This document shows, in pieces, positions 31,947 through 38,874 of a DNA stretch of 64,000 nucleotides. The notes beneath the pieces were generated by a model that saw only the letters and a program-made list of their open reading frames with translations, made no database searches and was not told the origin of the DNA. Origin of the DNA: GWA2-66-18 sp964537395 (lineage in GTDB: Bacteria > Elusimicrobiota > Elusimicrobia > UBA1565 > UBA9628); contig CAZIBN010000007.1 of assembly GCA_964537395.1 (NCBI GenBank), forward strand, positions 1 to 64,000, read 5' to 3'. Position 1 is the first letter of the stretch. Every line of letters starts with the position of its first letter. The position numbers and the translations under genes are program-made.

Positions 31947-32957
31947 TTAACGGCCCTCCCAGTGCTGCCGGTTCTCGAGGACCAGCTGCTTCGTGTTTTT
32001 GAAGATGCCGAGGCGGACGTTGCGCAGGTACGCGATCAGCGAGCCGGAGCCGCCGATGGCCTTGAGGTCGGTGAGCTGCTTGGCGAGCGCCAGCAACGGC
32101 TCGACCTCGGCCTGGGCGTTGAGCGTCTCGAGCTCGACGGCGCGTTTGGACTGCACGATCTTCTGGTCCGCCGACGCCTGCGCCAGGCTGATCTCGGAGG
32201 AGACGTGGTTGTGGGCCGTATTGATGGCGGCAAGCGCCGAGTCGACCTCGGGGGGCGGGTCGATGCCGGTGATCAAGGACGCGTCGAGGATGATGCCGTA
32301 GCGGGCGGTCGAGGACTTGCAGTCCTGATCCATATCGTCGTTAAGGGAGCGCAGGTTCTTGCGGATATCGTTGATCGACACACCGCTGAGCTCGCTCAAG
32401 CCCGTGGCCTGGGAGTGTGAGGCGCCCTCGAGCTTCGGCGCCTCGAACGTCGCGATCTTCTCGCGCAGCACCGAGACGAAATAGCCCATCACATGGACGA
32501 TCGGGTTCTTGATGCCGAACAGGTAGGCGTACAGGTTGCGCTCCGAGACGCGGAAGCGGATCTGGCCGGTGAGGCCGGTGTTGAGCTGGTCCATCGTGAT
32601 CGCCTCGAGGACGGAGCCGCCCTTGTTGGCTCCCGGCGTCTCGGGGTCCGTCGCGATGTGGATGCTCTCGGTCGCGATCGAGACCTTGTAGACCTTCTCC
32701 CAGGGCCACTTGAAGTACGGGCCGCCGGGCGGGATGACGCGAAGCTGAGGGTAGTTGTAGCGCAGCTGCTCGTCGGCGCTGAGCGTCGCCTTGAGCTCGG
32801 GGTCGTCGAGGGTCTTCGTCCCCTCGAGGCGCTGGGCGCGCCCGAAGCTCGTCTTGACCGCCCGCTCGTTCTGGTCGACCGTGTACAGGCCGGCCACGAG
32901 ATAGCTGAGCAGGAACCACGCCACGAATCCGAACGCCGCGCCTAATAGAAAGCCCAT
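31947..32957 (-). CDS. SPFH/band-7 membrane protein (HflK-like), first of a pair
   Basis: 336 residues. N-terminal anchor GFLLGAAFGFVAWFLLSYL, then YTVDQNERAVKTSFGRAQRL, the usual start of SPFH domains; PPGGPYFKWPWEKVYKVSI and FRVSERNLYAYLFGIKNP follow. A coiled-coil helix (about 240-300: SSEISLAQASADQKIVQSKR) would drive ring assembly. It has a strong AAGGAG Shine-Dalgarno, unlike the many leaderless genes, implying a conventional leader and probably high expression. Leads a three-gene unit. Confidence 0.9.
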   Translation of the reverse strand: MGFLLGAAFGFVAWFLLSYLVAGLYTVDQNERAVKTSFGRAQRLEGTKTLDDPELKATLSADEQLRYNYPQLRVIPPGGPYFKWPWEKVYKVSIATESIHIATDPETPGANKGGSVLEAITMDQLNTGLTGQIRFRVSERNLYAYLFGIKNPIVHVMGYFVSVLREKIATFEAPKLEGASHSQATGLSELSGVSINDIRKNLRSLNDDMDQDCKSSTARYGIILDASLITGIDPPPEVDSALAAINTAHNHVSSEISLAQASADQKIVQSKRAVELETLNAQAEVEPLLALAKQLTDLKAIGGSGSLIAYLRNVRLGIFKNTKQLVLENRQHWEGR

Positions 32958-33084
32958 GGGTCTCCTTGAGCGACGCGCTATTCAATCAAATTGAGGACGC
33001 CCGCAAGGCGAGCGCTGTGACCAAAGCCCCCCTTGAGTTTTTATGCAATCCGCCCTATCCTCGTATGGATTCAGGAGGCTTTTA

Positions 33085-33627
33085 ATGAAACTCACTTTGC
33101 TCATCCTCACCGTTTCGCTGTTTGCCGCGGCCCCGCTTCGCGCTGAAGACAAAGCCAAGGGCGGGCCTCCCGAAGAGACGCCCTCCGGAACCCAGCCCGC
33201 CATTCCGGGCGAGCGCCCCGCGATCCCCGGCGACAAAGCCAAGGGAGGTTCACCGGAGGAGACGCCTTCCGGCACCCAACCTGCCATCCCCGGTGAGCGT
33301 CCGGCGATTCCCGGCGACAAGGAGCACAAGGGCGAGCGGGGTGAGCGCCGCGGAGATAAGCGTGAGCGCCGCAAAGAGCACAAGGGCGAACGCCGCGAGG
33401 AACGCCAAGGCGAACGCCGTGAGGAGCGCCAGGGCGAACGCCGTGAGGAACGCCAGGGCGAACGCCGCGAGGAACGCCAGGGCGAACGCCGTGAGCGTCG
33501 CGATAATGGCGTCAGAGACCATGGCCAGGGCGAGGGGCGCGGAGGGCGCGGCCAGGGAGCGGAGCGCCGACAGAGCGGTTCGCAGCGACAGGGCGGCGGT
33601 CAGCGCCGAGGCGGTCGAGGCCGCTGA
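33085..33627 (+). CDS. Secreted repeat-rich basic protein
   Basis: 180 residues. Signal peptide MKLTLLILTVSLFAAAPLRA. Two tandem 28-residue repeats (22-77; core EETPSGTQPAIPGERPAIPG) are followed by at least four copies of GERREERQ (101-132) and a Gly/Arg/Gln-rich tail. The mature protein is almost certainly disordered and strongly charged; similar tails bind nucleic acid or polyanions. AGGAGG sits 9 bases before the ATG. The DNA repeats (84 bp x 2, 24 bp x 4) keep other frames open, which makes shadow frames. Confidence 0.75.
   Translation: MKLTLLILTVSLFAAAPLRAEDKAKGGPPEETPSGTQPAIPGERPAIPGDKAKGGSPEETPSGTQPAIPGERPAIPGDKEHKGERGERRGDKRERRKEHKGERREERQGERREERQGERREERQGERREERQGERRERRDNGVRDHGQGEGRGGRGQGAERRQSGSQRQGGGQRRGGRGR
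33148..33480 (+). repeat. In-gene tandem repeats: 84 bp x 2 and 24 bp x 4
   Basis: 33148-33315 holds two 84-bp units encoding DKAKGG[PS]PEETPSGTQP and the rest of the 28-residue unit; 33385-33480 holds four 24-bp units encoding GERREERQ. The 24-bp units are nearly identical at DNA level, so recent slippage is likely and copy number may vary among strains. Confidence 0.85.
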
Positions 33628-33635
33628 CTTAAGCC

Positions 33636-33658
33636 ATAGAGAAGCGTAGGCTCTCTAT
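33636..33658. terminator. Hairpin between convergent genes
   Basis: ATAGAGA (33636-33642) and TCTCTAT (33652-33658) form a 7-bp stem followed by TTTG, overlapping the stop of the minus-strand gene. A weak, possibly bidirectional terminator. Confidence 0.45.
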
Positions 33659-34254
33659 TTGTGGAACGTCAGGCTTTCGAGCGCCACGCCCGCGTCCAGG
33701 CCCAGGCCGACGGAGACGTGGGCCAGGCTGATCGCGGTCTTGTCTGTCATGTCGAGGCTGCTGCGCAGATAGCTGACGGCCGCACCCGCGATGAAGTGGT
33801 AGCTGCCCTGGATCGAGGTGAAGCGGTCCATCAGCTGGTCTGTGTTCCGGGCACCGTAGACGAGGATGGTGACACGGCTGGCGCTTGCGCCCACGTTGAA
33901 GCCGATGGACGGGGCGTGCCACGCGAGGGACTGCGCCTGCGCCGCGGTCTGGCCTTTGGCGAGGAGCTTGCCGGAGCCCTTGCGGTAGCCGATGATGAAC
34001 GCTCCCTGAGCCTCCTTTCCGACGATGACGCCGGTAGGGCGTCCGTTCTGGGCGAATACCGACTCGACTACCTTGGCCATGTCCGAGGACATGTCTCCGC
34101 CGAGATCCGAGATCGCCTTGAGGACCTCCGCTGAGGTGAATGTGTCGTCCTTCGCGCTTTGCGTCGCGGCCGTCTCGGCGCAGAAGCCGCGGGAGGGGAG
34201 AAGAGCGAGGCCCAGCACCGCGACCGCAGTCAGCACGTTTCGGACGTTCATCAT
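33655..34254 (-). CDS. EipA-like (DUF1134) periplasmic protein
   Basis: 199 residues. Signal peptide MMNVRNVLTAVAVLGLALLP, cut near FCA. The mature domain reads VVESVFAQNGRPTGVIVG, GAFIIGYRKGSGKL, WHAPSIGFNVGASASRVTIL and HVSVGLGLDAGVALESLTF, matching the layout of DUF1134, the family of the Brucella envelope-integrity protein EipA. That protein forms a small beta-barrel needed for envelope stability in Alphaproteobacteria; occurrence here would extend its range. Either of two adjacent ATGs could be the start. Diverges from the hpnI-like gene. Confidence 0.65.
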   Translation of the reverse strand: MMNVRNVLTAVAVLGLALLPSRGFCAETAATQSAKDDTFTSAEVLKAISDLGGDMSSDMAKVVESVFAQNGRPTGVIVGKEAQGAFIIGYRKGSGKLLAKGQTAAQAQSLAWHAPSIGFNVGASASRVTILVYGARNTDQLMDRFTSIQGSYHFIAGAAVSYLRSSLDMTDKTAISLAHVSVGLGLDAGVALESLTFHK

Positions 34255-34372
34255 TTTATCTCGCCTCTCGATGTCGATGGGCCGCGTGGAAAGTCTTCGC
34301 GCCAGGAACTTCTGTCATTATCGCTTATTTAGGCGCCTGCACCGAGCCTCCGCCGAATGGTATTCTCTCTCT

Positions 34373-35512
34373 GTGATGCTGGCCATCTGGCACGGCCTTC
34401 TGCTTGGGCTCGTGCTGCTCTCCTGGGCGTATTGGATCATCGTGGCGATCACGGTGGCGATCTTCTTTGGGCGCAAGGCGCGTCCGGGGAAAGAGGGCTA
34501 TCGGCCCTCGGTCTCGCTGATCAAGCCCGTGTGCGGCCTGGAGAAGAACCTCTACGAGAACCTTTCCAGCGCTTGCGCTCAGGACTATCCCGATTATGAG
34601 ATCGTCTACGCGCTTCAGAATCCCGAGGATCCGGTCCTTCCGATCCTCGAGCGCATCCGCGCCGAGAACCCGCAGCGCCGCGTGCGGATCGTGGTCGATC
34701 CCGCGGCCGCCGGGCCCAACGGCCGGCTCTGCAACATCCTCAACGCCACCCGGCAGGCGACCGGCGAGGTGCTGGTCTATTCCGACAGCGACATGCTCCT
34801 GCCTCCGGACTATCTGCATGCGGTCACGGCGCCGCTGGCCGACCCTGGGGTCGGCATCCATTGCACCCTCTACCGCGCGCACGGCGCCGTCAACCTCTGG
34901 GAGTCTCTCGAACTGCTGTCGCTCAACGCCGAGTTCGTGCCCTCGATGATCTTCGCGACCATGACCGGCGTGGCCCTGGCCTGCCCGGGCGCCTCTCAGG
35001 CCATCCGGCGCGAGACGCTCGATAAGATCGGGGGGCTTGAGCCGATGGCGGACAGCCTCGTCGAGGATCTTGAGCTCGGACGGCGGATCGTCGCCGCGGG
35101 CCTTCGGGTCGTGATCGGGCGTCATGTCGCCGGCACCGGCGTCGATCTCAGCGGCTGGCGTCCGTGGTGGCGGCATCAGGTCTACTGGGACCAGAATACG
35201 CGCGCCGCCTCCCCGGTCGGCTTCTTCTTCACCTGGCTCGTGCGCGGCGTGCCGCTGGTCGCGCTCTACTGCTCGACCCAGGGTTTGCTCGGGCTTGAGA
35301 TCATGCTAGCGACCATCGGGGTGCGGCTGAGTTGCGCCGCGTCCTCCTGCCTTTTCCTTGGCGACCGTGAGGGCCTGCGCACGCTGTGGCTCCTGCCGCT
35401 GCGCGACCTCATCGGAGCGGCGACCTGGGCCGCCAGCTTTCTGCAAAGAGAGGTCCATTGGAAGGGGCGCGTGTTCGTGCTCTCCGGCAGCCGGCTCGTG
35501 GAAGCCGCGTGA
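34373..35512 (+). CDS. hpnI: HpnI-like family 2 glycosyltransferase
   Basis: 379 residues. N-terminal membrane helix, GT2 catalytic domain, then C-terminal helices. SLIKPVCGLEKNLYENLSSA, VYSDSDMLLPPDYL (DxD metal site), DSLVEDLELGRRIVAAG and WRPWWRHQVYWDQNTR match ceramide-glucosyltransferase-like HpnI proteins, which add N-acetylglucosamine to hopanoid side chains. The GTG at 34373, 6 bases after TATTCT, is favoured over the ATG at 34376. Its TGA overlaps hpnK (GTGA). No squalene-hopene cyclase is in view, so the acceptor lipid may not be a hopanoid. Confidence 0.82.
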   Translation: MMLAIWHGLLLGLVLLSWAYWIIVAITVAIFFGRKARPGKEGYRPSVSLIKPVCGLEKNLYENLSSACAQDYPDYEIVYALQNPEDPVLPILERIRAENPQRRVRIVVDPAAAGPNGRLCNILNATRQATGEVLVYSDSDMLLPPDYLHAVTAPLADPGVGIHCTLYRAHGAVNLWESLELLSLNAEFVPSMIFATMTGVALACPGASQAIRRETLDKIGGLEPMADSLVEDLELGRRIVAAGLRVVIGRHVAGTGVDLSGWRPWWRHQVYWDQNTRAASPVGFFFTWLVRGVPLVALYCSTQGLLGLEIMLATIGVRLSCAASSCLFLGDREGLRTLWLLPLRDLIGAATWAASFLQREVHWKGRVFVLSGSRLVEAA

Positions 35513-36354
35513 AGCAGGTCGTCGTCACGGCGGACGACTTCGGCCTCAGCCCCGAGGTCAACGAGGCGGTGATGCGCGGCCATGAGTTCGGGATCCTGAG
35601 CTGTGCGAGCCTCATGGTCGCCGCGCCGCAGGCGCACGCGGCCGCCGCCCTCGCGCGAGCGCGGCCCGGGCTCAAGGTTGGCCTTCACCTGACCCTCGCC
35701 GAGGGGAGGCCGATCCTCCCGGCGAACGAGGTGCCCGATCTCGTGGACGGCTCGGGACGCTTTCGCCCCGGGCTCGTCGGGCATGGGGCGCGCATCTTCC
35801 TATCGCCGCGCGCGCGCCGCCAGGCCGTCGCCGAGTGCCGGGCCCAGGTCGCGGCATTCCAGGCTCTGGGACTCGAGCTCGACCACCTTAACGGCCACAA
35901 CCACTTTCATATCCACCCCACCATCCTGGGCGCCGTGCTTCAGATCGCCGCGAGCACGCGTATTCCTGCCGTGCGCGTGCCTTCCCAGCCGCTATCGACG
36001 ATACCGCCGTCGGCGGTCTTGATGGCCGCCGTGATGGCGCCCTGGGTCGCCAGCACGCGTTCCCGGTTGAGGCGAGCGGGGATCGCCACGAACGACTGCC
36101 TCTTCGGTCTGTTCGAGACCGGCGCGATGGTCGAAAGCGCCTGGCTGCGGCTGATACCGCTCCTGCCCGACGGGCTCACCGAGATCTACTGCCACCCCGC
36201 GACGGCGACGGTCGGCCTGCTGCGGGAGACGATGCCCGATTACCGGCACGCCGAGGAGCTCGCGGCGCTGACGAGCCCGCGCGTGCGCGAAGCCCTTGAG
36301 CGCTCGGGCGCGAGGCTGACCTCTTTCTCGCAGGCCTTCGCTCCCGCCGCATGA
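35509..36354 (+). CDS. hpnK: HpnK/YdjC-like sugar deacetylase
   Basis: 281 residues. VVVTADDFGLSPEVNEAV has the metal-binding DD of the YdjC/ChbG family; VGLHLTLAEG and LDHLNGHNHFHIHP supply the His ligands, and GLTEIYCHPA the late His. In the hopanoid pathway HpnK deacetylates the N-acetylglucosaminyl group made by HpnI. GTGA overlap with hpnI and ATGA overlap with the next gene make a tight four-gene unit that would build and export an amino-sugar lipid (inference). Confidence 0.85.
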   Translation: MKQVVVTADDFGLSPEVNEAVMRGHEFGILSCASLMVAAPQAHAAAALARARPGLKVGLHLTLAEGRPILPANEVPDLVDGSGRFRPGLVGHGARIFLSPRARRQAVAECRAQVAAFQALGLELDHLNGHNHFHIHPTILGAVLQIAASTRIPAVRVPSQPLSTIPPSAVLMAAVMAPWVASTRSRLRRAGIATNDCLFGLFETGAMVESAWLRLIPLLPDGLTEIYCHPATATVGLLRETMPDYRHAEELAALTSPRVREALERSGARLTSFSQAFAPAA

Positions 36355-36734
36355 TCGCGACGACCCTCGTCCTCGTCTTGTCGGTCCTCTTCTCCGCGTA
36401 CGGCAACGTGCTCACGCGTCGCGGCATGACCGAGCTTGGCCCTCTCGAGGACTTCCGTCCGCGACATCTTCTGCGCTACGGCTGGGCGGCTGTACGCAAC
36501 CGGCACGTGCTGGCCGGGGTGGCCATCAACTTCGGGCAGTTCCTGGCCTGGCTCGTCGTGCTGTCCTGGGCGGAGCTGAGCTGGGCGCTGCCGATGAACG
36601 CGATCGAGTACATCTTCGTCGCGGCGCTGGCGTATAAGATGCTGGGCGAGCGTTTGGAGCCGCGCCGGCTCGCCGGGATCGGGATCATCGCCGTCGGCGT
36701 GTTCCTCACGATGTTCTCGTGGAAGGGGCCCTGA
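36351..36734 (+). CDS. EamA/SMR-type small membrane subunit 1 (ArnE/F-like)
   Basis: 127 residues, four membrane helices. AINFGQFLAWLVVLSWAELS and ALPMNAIEYIFVAALAYKML are typical of half-size drug/metabolite transporters such as ArnE and ArnF. Pairs with the next gene, which has the same design, probably as a heterodimeric flippase for the lipid made by hpnI-hpnK. ATGA overlap with hpnK. Confidence 0.82.
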   Translation: MIATTLVLVLSVLFSAYGNVLTRRGMTELGPLEDFRPRHLLRYGWAAVRNRHVLAGVAINFGQFLAWLVVLSWAELSWALPMNAIEYIFVAALAYKMLGERLEPRRLAGIGIIAVGVFLTMFSWKGP

Positions 36735-37153
36735 TGCGGCGCGCGCTCGGCGTCGTCTTTCTCGCCACGATCTGCGGGTGCGCGGGCCATCTTTGCCTAC
36801 GGGAAGGCATGATCGGCGTGGGGGCCCTGTCCGGCTCGTCCCCGGCCGCGCTGATCGCCTTTTTCGGGGCGGCGGCGTCCAGCCCCTGGATATGGCTCGG
36901 GATCGCGTTTGAGATCGCCTACTCGCTTCTTTGGCTCGCGGTCCTGTCCTGGTCCGAGATATCCTGGGCAGTGCCGATGAACGCGCTCGAGTATGTCCTG
37001 GCGGCCGCGGCGGCCTACGCCTTGCTTGGCGAGCCCATCGGGCCTCTACGCCTGGCGGGGATCGCTTTGATCTGCGTCGGCGTGGCGATGCTCAGCGGTT
37101 CGTGGGTTCAGGCCGGAACGGCGACCGACGCGTCCTTGACCCACCGGATATAG
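36734..37153 (+). CDS. EamA/SMR-type small membrane subunit 2 (ArnE/F-like)
   Basis: 139 residues, four helices, clearly related to subunit 1 (LLWLAVLSWSEISWAVPMNA; LEYVLAAAAAYALLGEPIG). TGATG junction with subunit 1. Its last 25 codons lie in an 87-bp direct repeat (37079-37165) whose other copy (37928-38014) forms the end of the epimerase gene on the opposite strand. The C-terminal WVQAGTATDASLTHRI is therefore antisense-derived or a remnant of overlapping convergent genes. Confidence 0.82.
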   Translation: MRRALGVVFLATICGCAGHLCLREGMIGVGALSGSSPAALIAFFGAAASSPWIWLGIAFEIAYSLLWLAVLSWSEISWAVPMNALEYVLAAAAAYALLGEPIGPLRLAGIALICVGVAMLSGSWVQAGTATDASLTHRI

Positions 37154-37165
37154 CTTTCGGAGCCC
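37079..37165 (+). repeat. 87-bp direct repeat, left copy
   Basis: Identical to 37928-38014 at 84 of 87 positions (differences at 37084, 37099, 37156), same orientation, offset 849. It overlaps the 3-prime end of the second small transporter subunit. Together with the right copy it brackets a 762-base segment carrying two small genes. Confidence 0.93.
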
Positions 37166-37217
37166 TCATGGTCACTGGTGTAAGGCGGGGCGGGCTGTTA
37201 TACTCTAGGGACCTGAT

Positions 37218-37436
37218 ATGGGGAAAATCGCCCGAGTCGTTAAGATCGTTCCGCTTGAGCGCGATGAGGATGAAGCCTCTCTTGAGTACCGCGCGGGCTG
37301 TCTTGCGTTGTCTCCAGACGAACGGGTCGCTGAAATGCGCAGGTTGAGCCGGCGCATCATCTCGCTCAATCCTCGAAATCCGCGCTCTCCTCATATTGAA
37401 CGGAGCATGGTGCGGGTAGTCCATGACGCCGTCTAA
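37218..37436 (+). CDS. Small protein, possible partner of the nucleotidyltransferase
   Basis: 72 residues, charged: PLERDEDEASLEYRAGCLAL, SPDERVAEMRRLSRRIISLN. No family recognised; the size, charge and position just ahead of a minimal nucleotidyltransferase (14-base overlap) fit an antitoxin- or adaptor-like partner. TATACT (37199-37204) lies 13 bases upstream and AGGGA precedes the ATG, so it has its own promoter inside the repeat-bounded segment. Confidence 0.6.
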   Translation: MGKIARVVKIVPLERDEDEASLEYRAGCLALSPDERVAEMRRLSRRIISLNPRNPRSPHIERSMVRVVHDAV

Positions 37437-37887
37437 CGACGAGCCGTTGGACGATTACGAGGAGCTCATCTCGTGCCTCAACGTGCATGGCGTCGAGTAT
37501 GTGATCATCGGGGCCTATGCCGTCGGCTTCCACGGCTATATCCGGGCCACCAGCGACATGGACATAGCTGTTGATCCTGCGCCGCCGAATGCCGTTAAGC
37601 TCGCGGCGGCCCTCAAGGATTTCGCCGGGGTCGAGATCGATCCGGCGGACATCAAAGAGAAAACGCTTCTCGAGCTTGGTCGGGATCCGAACAGCGTGGA
37701 TATCATCACGACCATGAAAGGTTTGGCGTGGGAACGCGCATGGACGCTGCGGGTCGCCGGCCATGTCGGCAAGGCGCCCGCGTCGTTCCTCTCCAGGGAA
37801 TGCCTCATCGAGAACAAGCTCGCGACCGGCCGTGAGCGCGATTACCTCGACTTGAAGGGGATCGGCGCCGAGTTCAAAAAGCCCTGA
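37423..37887 (+). CDS. Minimal nucleotidyltransferase (AbiEii/MNT-like)
   Basis: 154 residues. HGVEYVIIGAYAVGFHGYIR then ATSDMDIAV gives the Gly-Ala...D-x-D metal-binding core of polymerase-beta-type nucleotidyltransferases related to AbiEii and MNT proteins. The C-terminal SFLSRECLIENKLATGRERDYLDL is also typical (lysine and RxKDxxDL-type end). Such proteins act in toxin-antitoxin or defence systems by AMPylating or extending targets; here function is not proven. Encoded between 87-bp direct repeats, suggesting acquisition. Confidence 0.78.
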   Translation: MTPSNDEPLDDYEELISCLNVHGVEYVIIGAYAVGFHGYIRATSDMDIAVDPAPPNAVKLAAALKDFAGVEIDPADIKEKTLLELGRDPNSVDIITTMKGLAWERAWTLRVAGHVGKAPASFLSRECLIENKLATGRERDYLDLKGIGAEFKKP

Positions 37888-37927
37888 TCAGTCGAGCCCG
37901 CCCCTGTTGCCATGAAGGGGCTTCTGC

Positions 37928-38014
37928 GGCGTCGCGATGCTCAGCGGCTCGTGGGTTCAGGCCGGAACGGCGACCGACGCGTCCTTGACCCACCGGATAT
38001 AGCTCTCGGAGCCC
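37928..38014 (+). repeat. 87-bp direct repeat, right copy
   Basis: Matches 37079-37165 at 84 of 87 positions. It contains the end of the epimerase gene (stop at 37957 on the minus strand), and just upstream a few more bases (TTCTGC) still resemble the transporter coding sequence, as if a piece of that gene's 3-prime end had been duplicated here. Confidence 0.93.
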
Positions 38015-38874
38015 GCGTCGAAGCCGACCGTCGGCTCCCAGCCGAGGAGCTTCTTGGCCTTCACGCCGCTGACGAGCTTGGCGTCGAGGTCGCCGCTGCG
38101 GGCCTCGATGTAGCGGATCTCGGCGTCGGGGAAGGACGCCTTGACCTTATCGGCGACCTGGCGGACCGAGACCTTCTCGATGCCTTCGAGGTTGATGATC
38201 TGGTTGGCGGCCTCGGGCTTGAGGGCGGCGACGTTGCCCAGGGCGAGGTCTTCCACGTAGACGAAGCGGCGCCACGCGCTGCCGTCGCCCTGGATCACGA
38301 TGGGCTGCTTCTTGATCGCGCGCGCGACGAAGGTGGCGAGCACGGTTCCCATGCGGGCGCGGGGCCCGTAGGGGATGCCGTAGCGCAGGATGGTCGTCTC
38401 GATGCCGTAGAGCTTCTGGTAGGCGACGCAGGCCATCTCGGCGGCGACCTTCGAGGCCGTGTAGACGTGGCCGACCTTGTTGATGGAGAGAGGGGTCTCC
38501 TCGTCGACTTCGGGCGCGTCGGTCATGCCGTACACCCAGGTCGTGCTGGCGAGGATGACGCGCTTGATGCCGGTGCGGCGCGCGGCCTCGAGCACGTGGG
38601 TCACCGCCATCACATTGGTGTTCATGCTCTCGACGGGGATGTGGTAGACGTCGTTGACGTTGGCGACGGCGGCGAGGATGTACACCGCGTCATAGCCGCC
38701 GGCCAGGGAGACGGTGGTGCGGCCCTGATCGGAGATGTCGGTGACGATGTGGCGGACGTCGCGCCGGTGGGGGGTCATGATGTCGAACACGGTGACCTCA
38801 TGCCCCGCGTCGATGAGCTTGTCGACGACGTGCGAACCGATGAAACCTGAACCGCCGATGACTCCTACGCGCAT
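37957..38874 (-). CDS. NAD-dependent sugar-nucleotide epimerase/dehydratase
   Basis: 305 residues, extended short-chain dehydrogenase. GVIGGSGFIGSHVVDKL is the NAD-binding GxxGxxG, LASTTWVYG holds the catalytic Ser/Thr, and HVYTASKVAAEM the YxxxK. RYGIPYGPRARMGTVLATFV is the substrate loop. It overlaps the upstream aminotransferase by 10 bases, so both work on one nucleotide-sugar, possibly the amino-sugar used by the nearby glycosyltransferase (inference). Its 3-prime end lies in the 87-bp repeat. Confidence 0.92.
   Translation of the reverse strand: MRVGVIGGSGFIGSHVVDKLIDAGHEVTVFDIMTPHRRDVRHIVTDISDQGRTTVSLAGGYDAVYILAAVANVNDVYHIPVESMNTNVMAVTHVLEAARRTGIKRVILASTTWVYGMTDAPEVDEETPLSINKVGHVYTASKVAAEMACVAYQKLYGIETTILRYGIPYGPRARMGTVLATFVARAIKKQPIVIQGDGSAWRRFVYVEDLALGNVAALKPEAANQIINLEGIEKVSVRQVADKVKASFPDAEIRYIEARSGDLDAKLVSGVKAKKLLGWEPTVGFDAGSESYIRWVKDASVAVPA

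Noticed and set aside
33122..33649. Alternative frames over the repeat-rich gene, including a hydrophobic minus-strand frame (33250-33522)
   Set aside because: They remain open only because the 24-bp repeat unit has no stops in any frame; no start signal precedes them, while the chosen frame has AGGAGG and a signal peptide.
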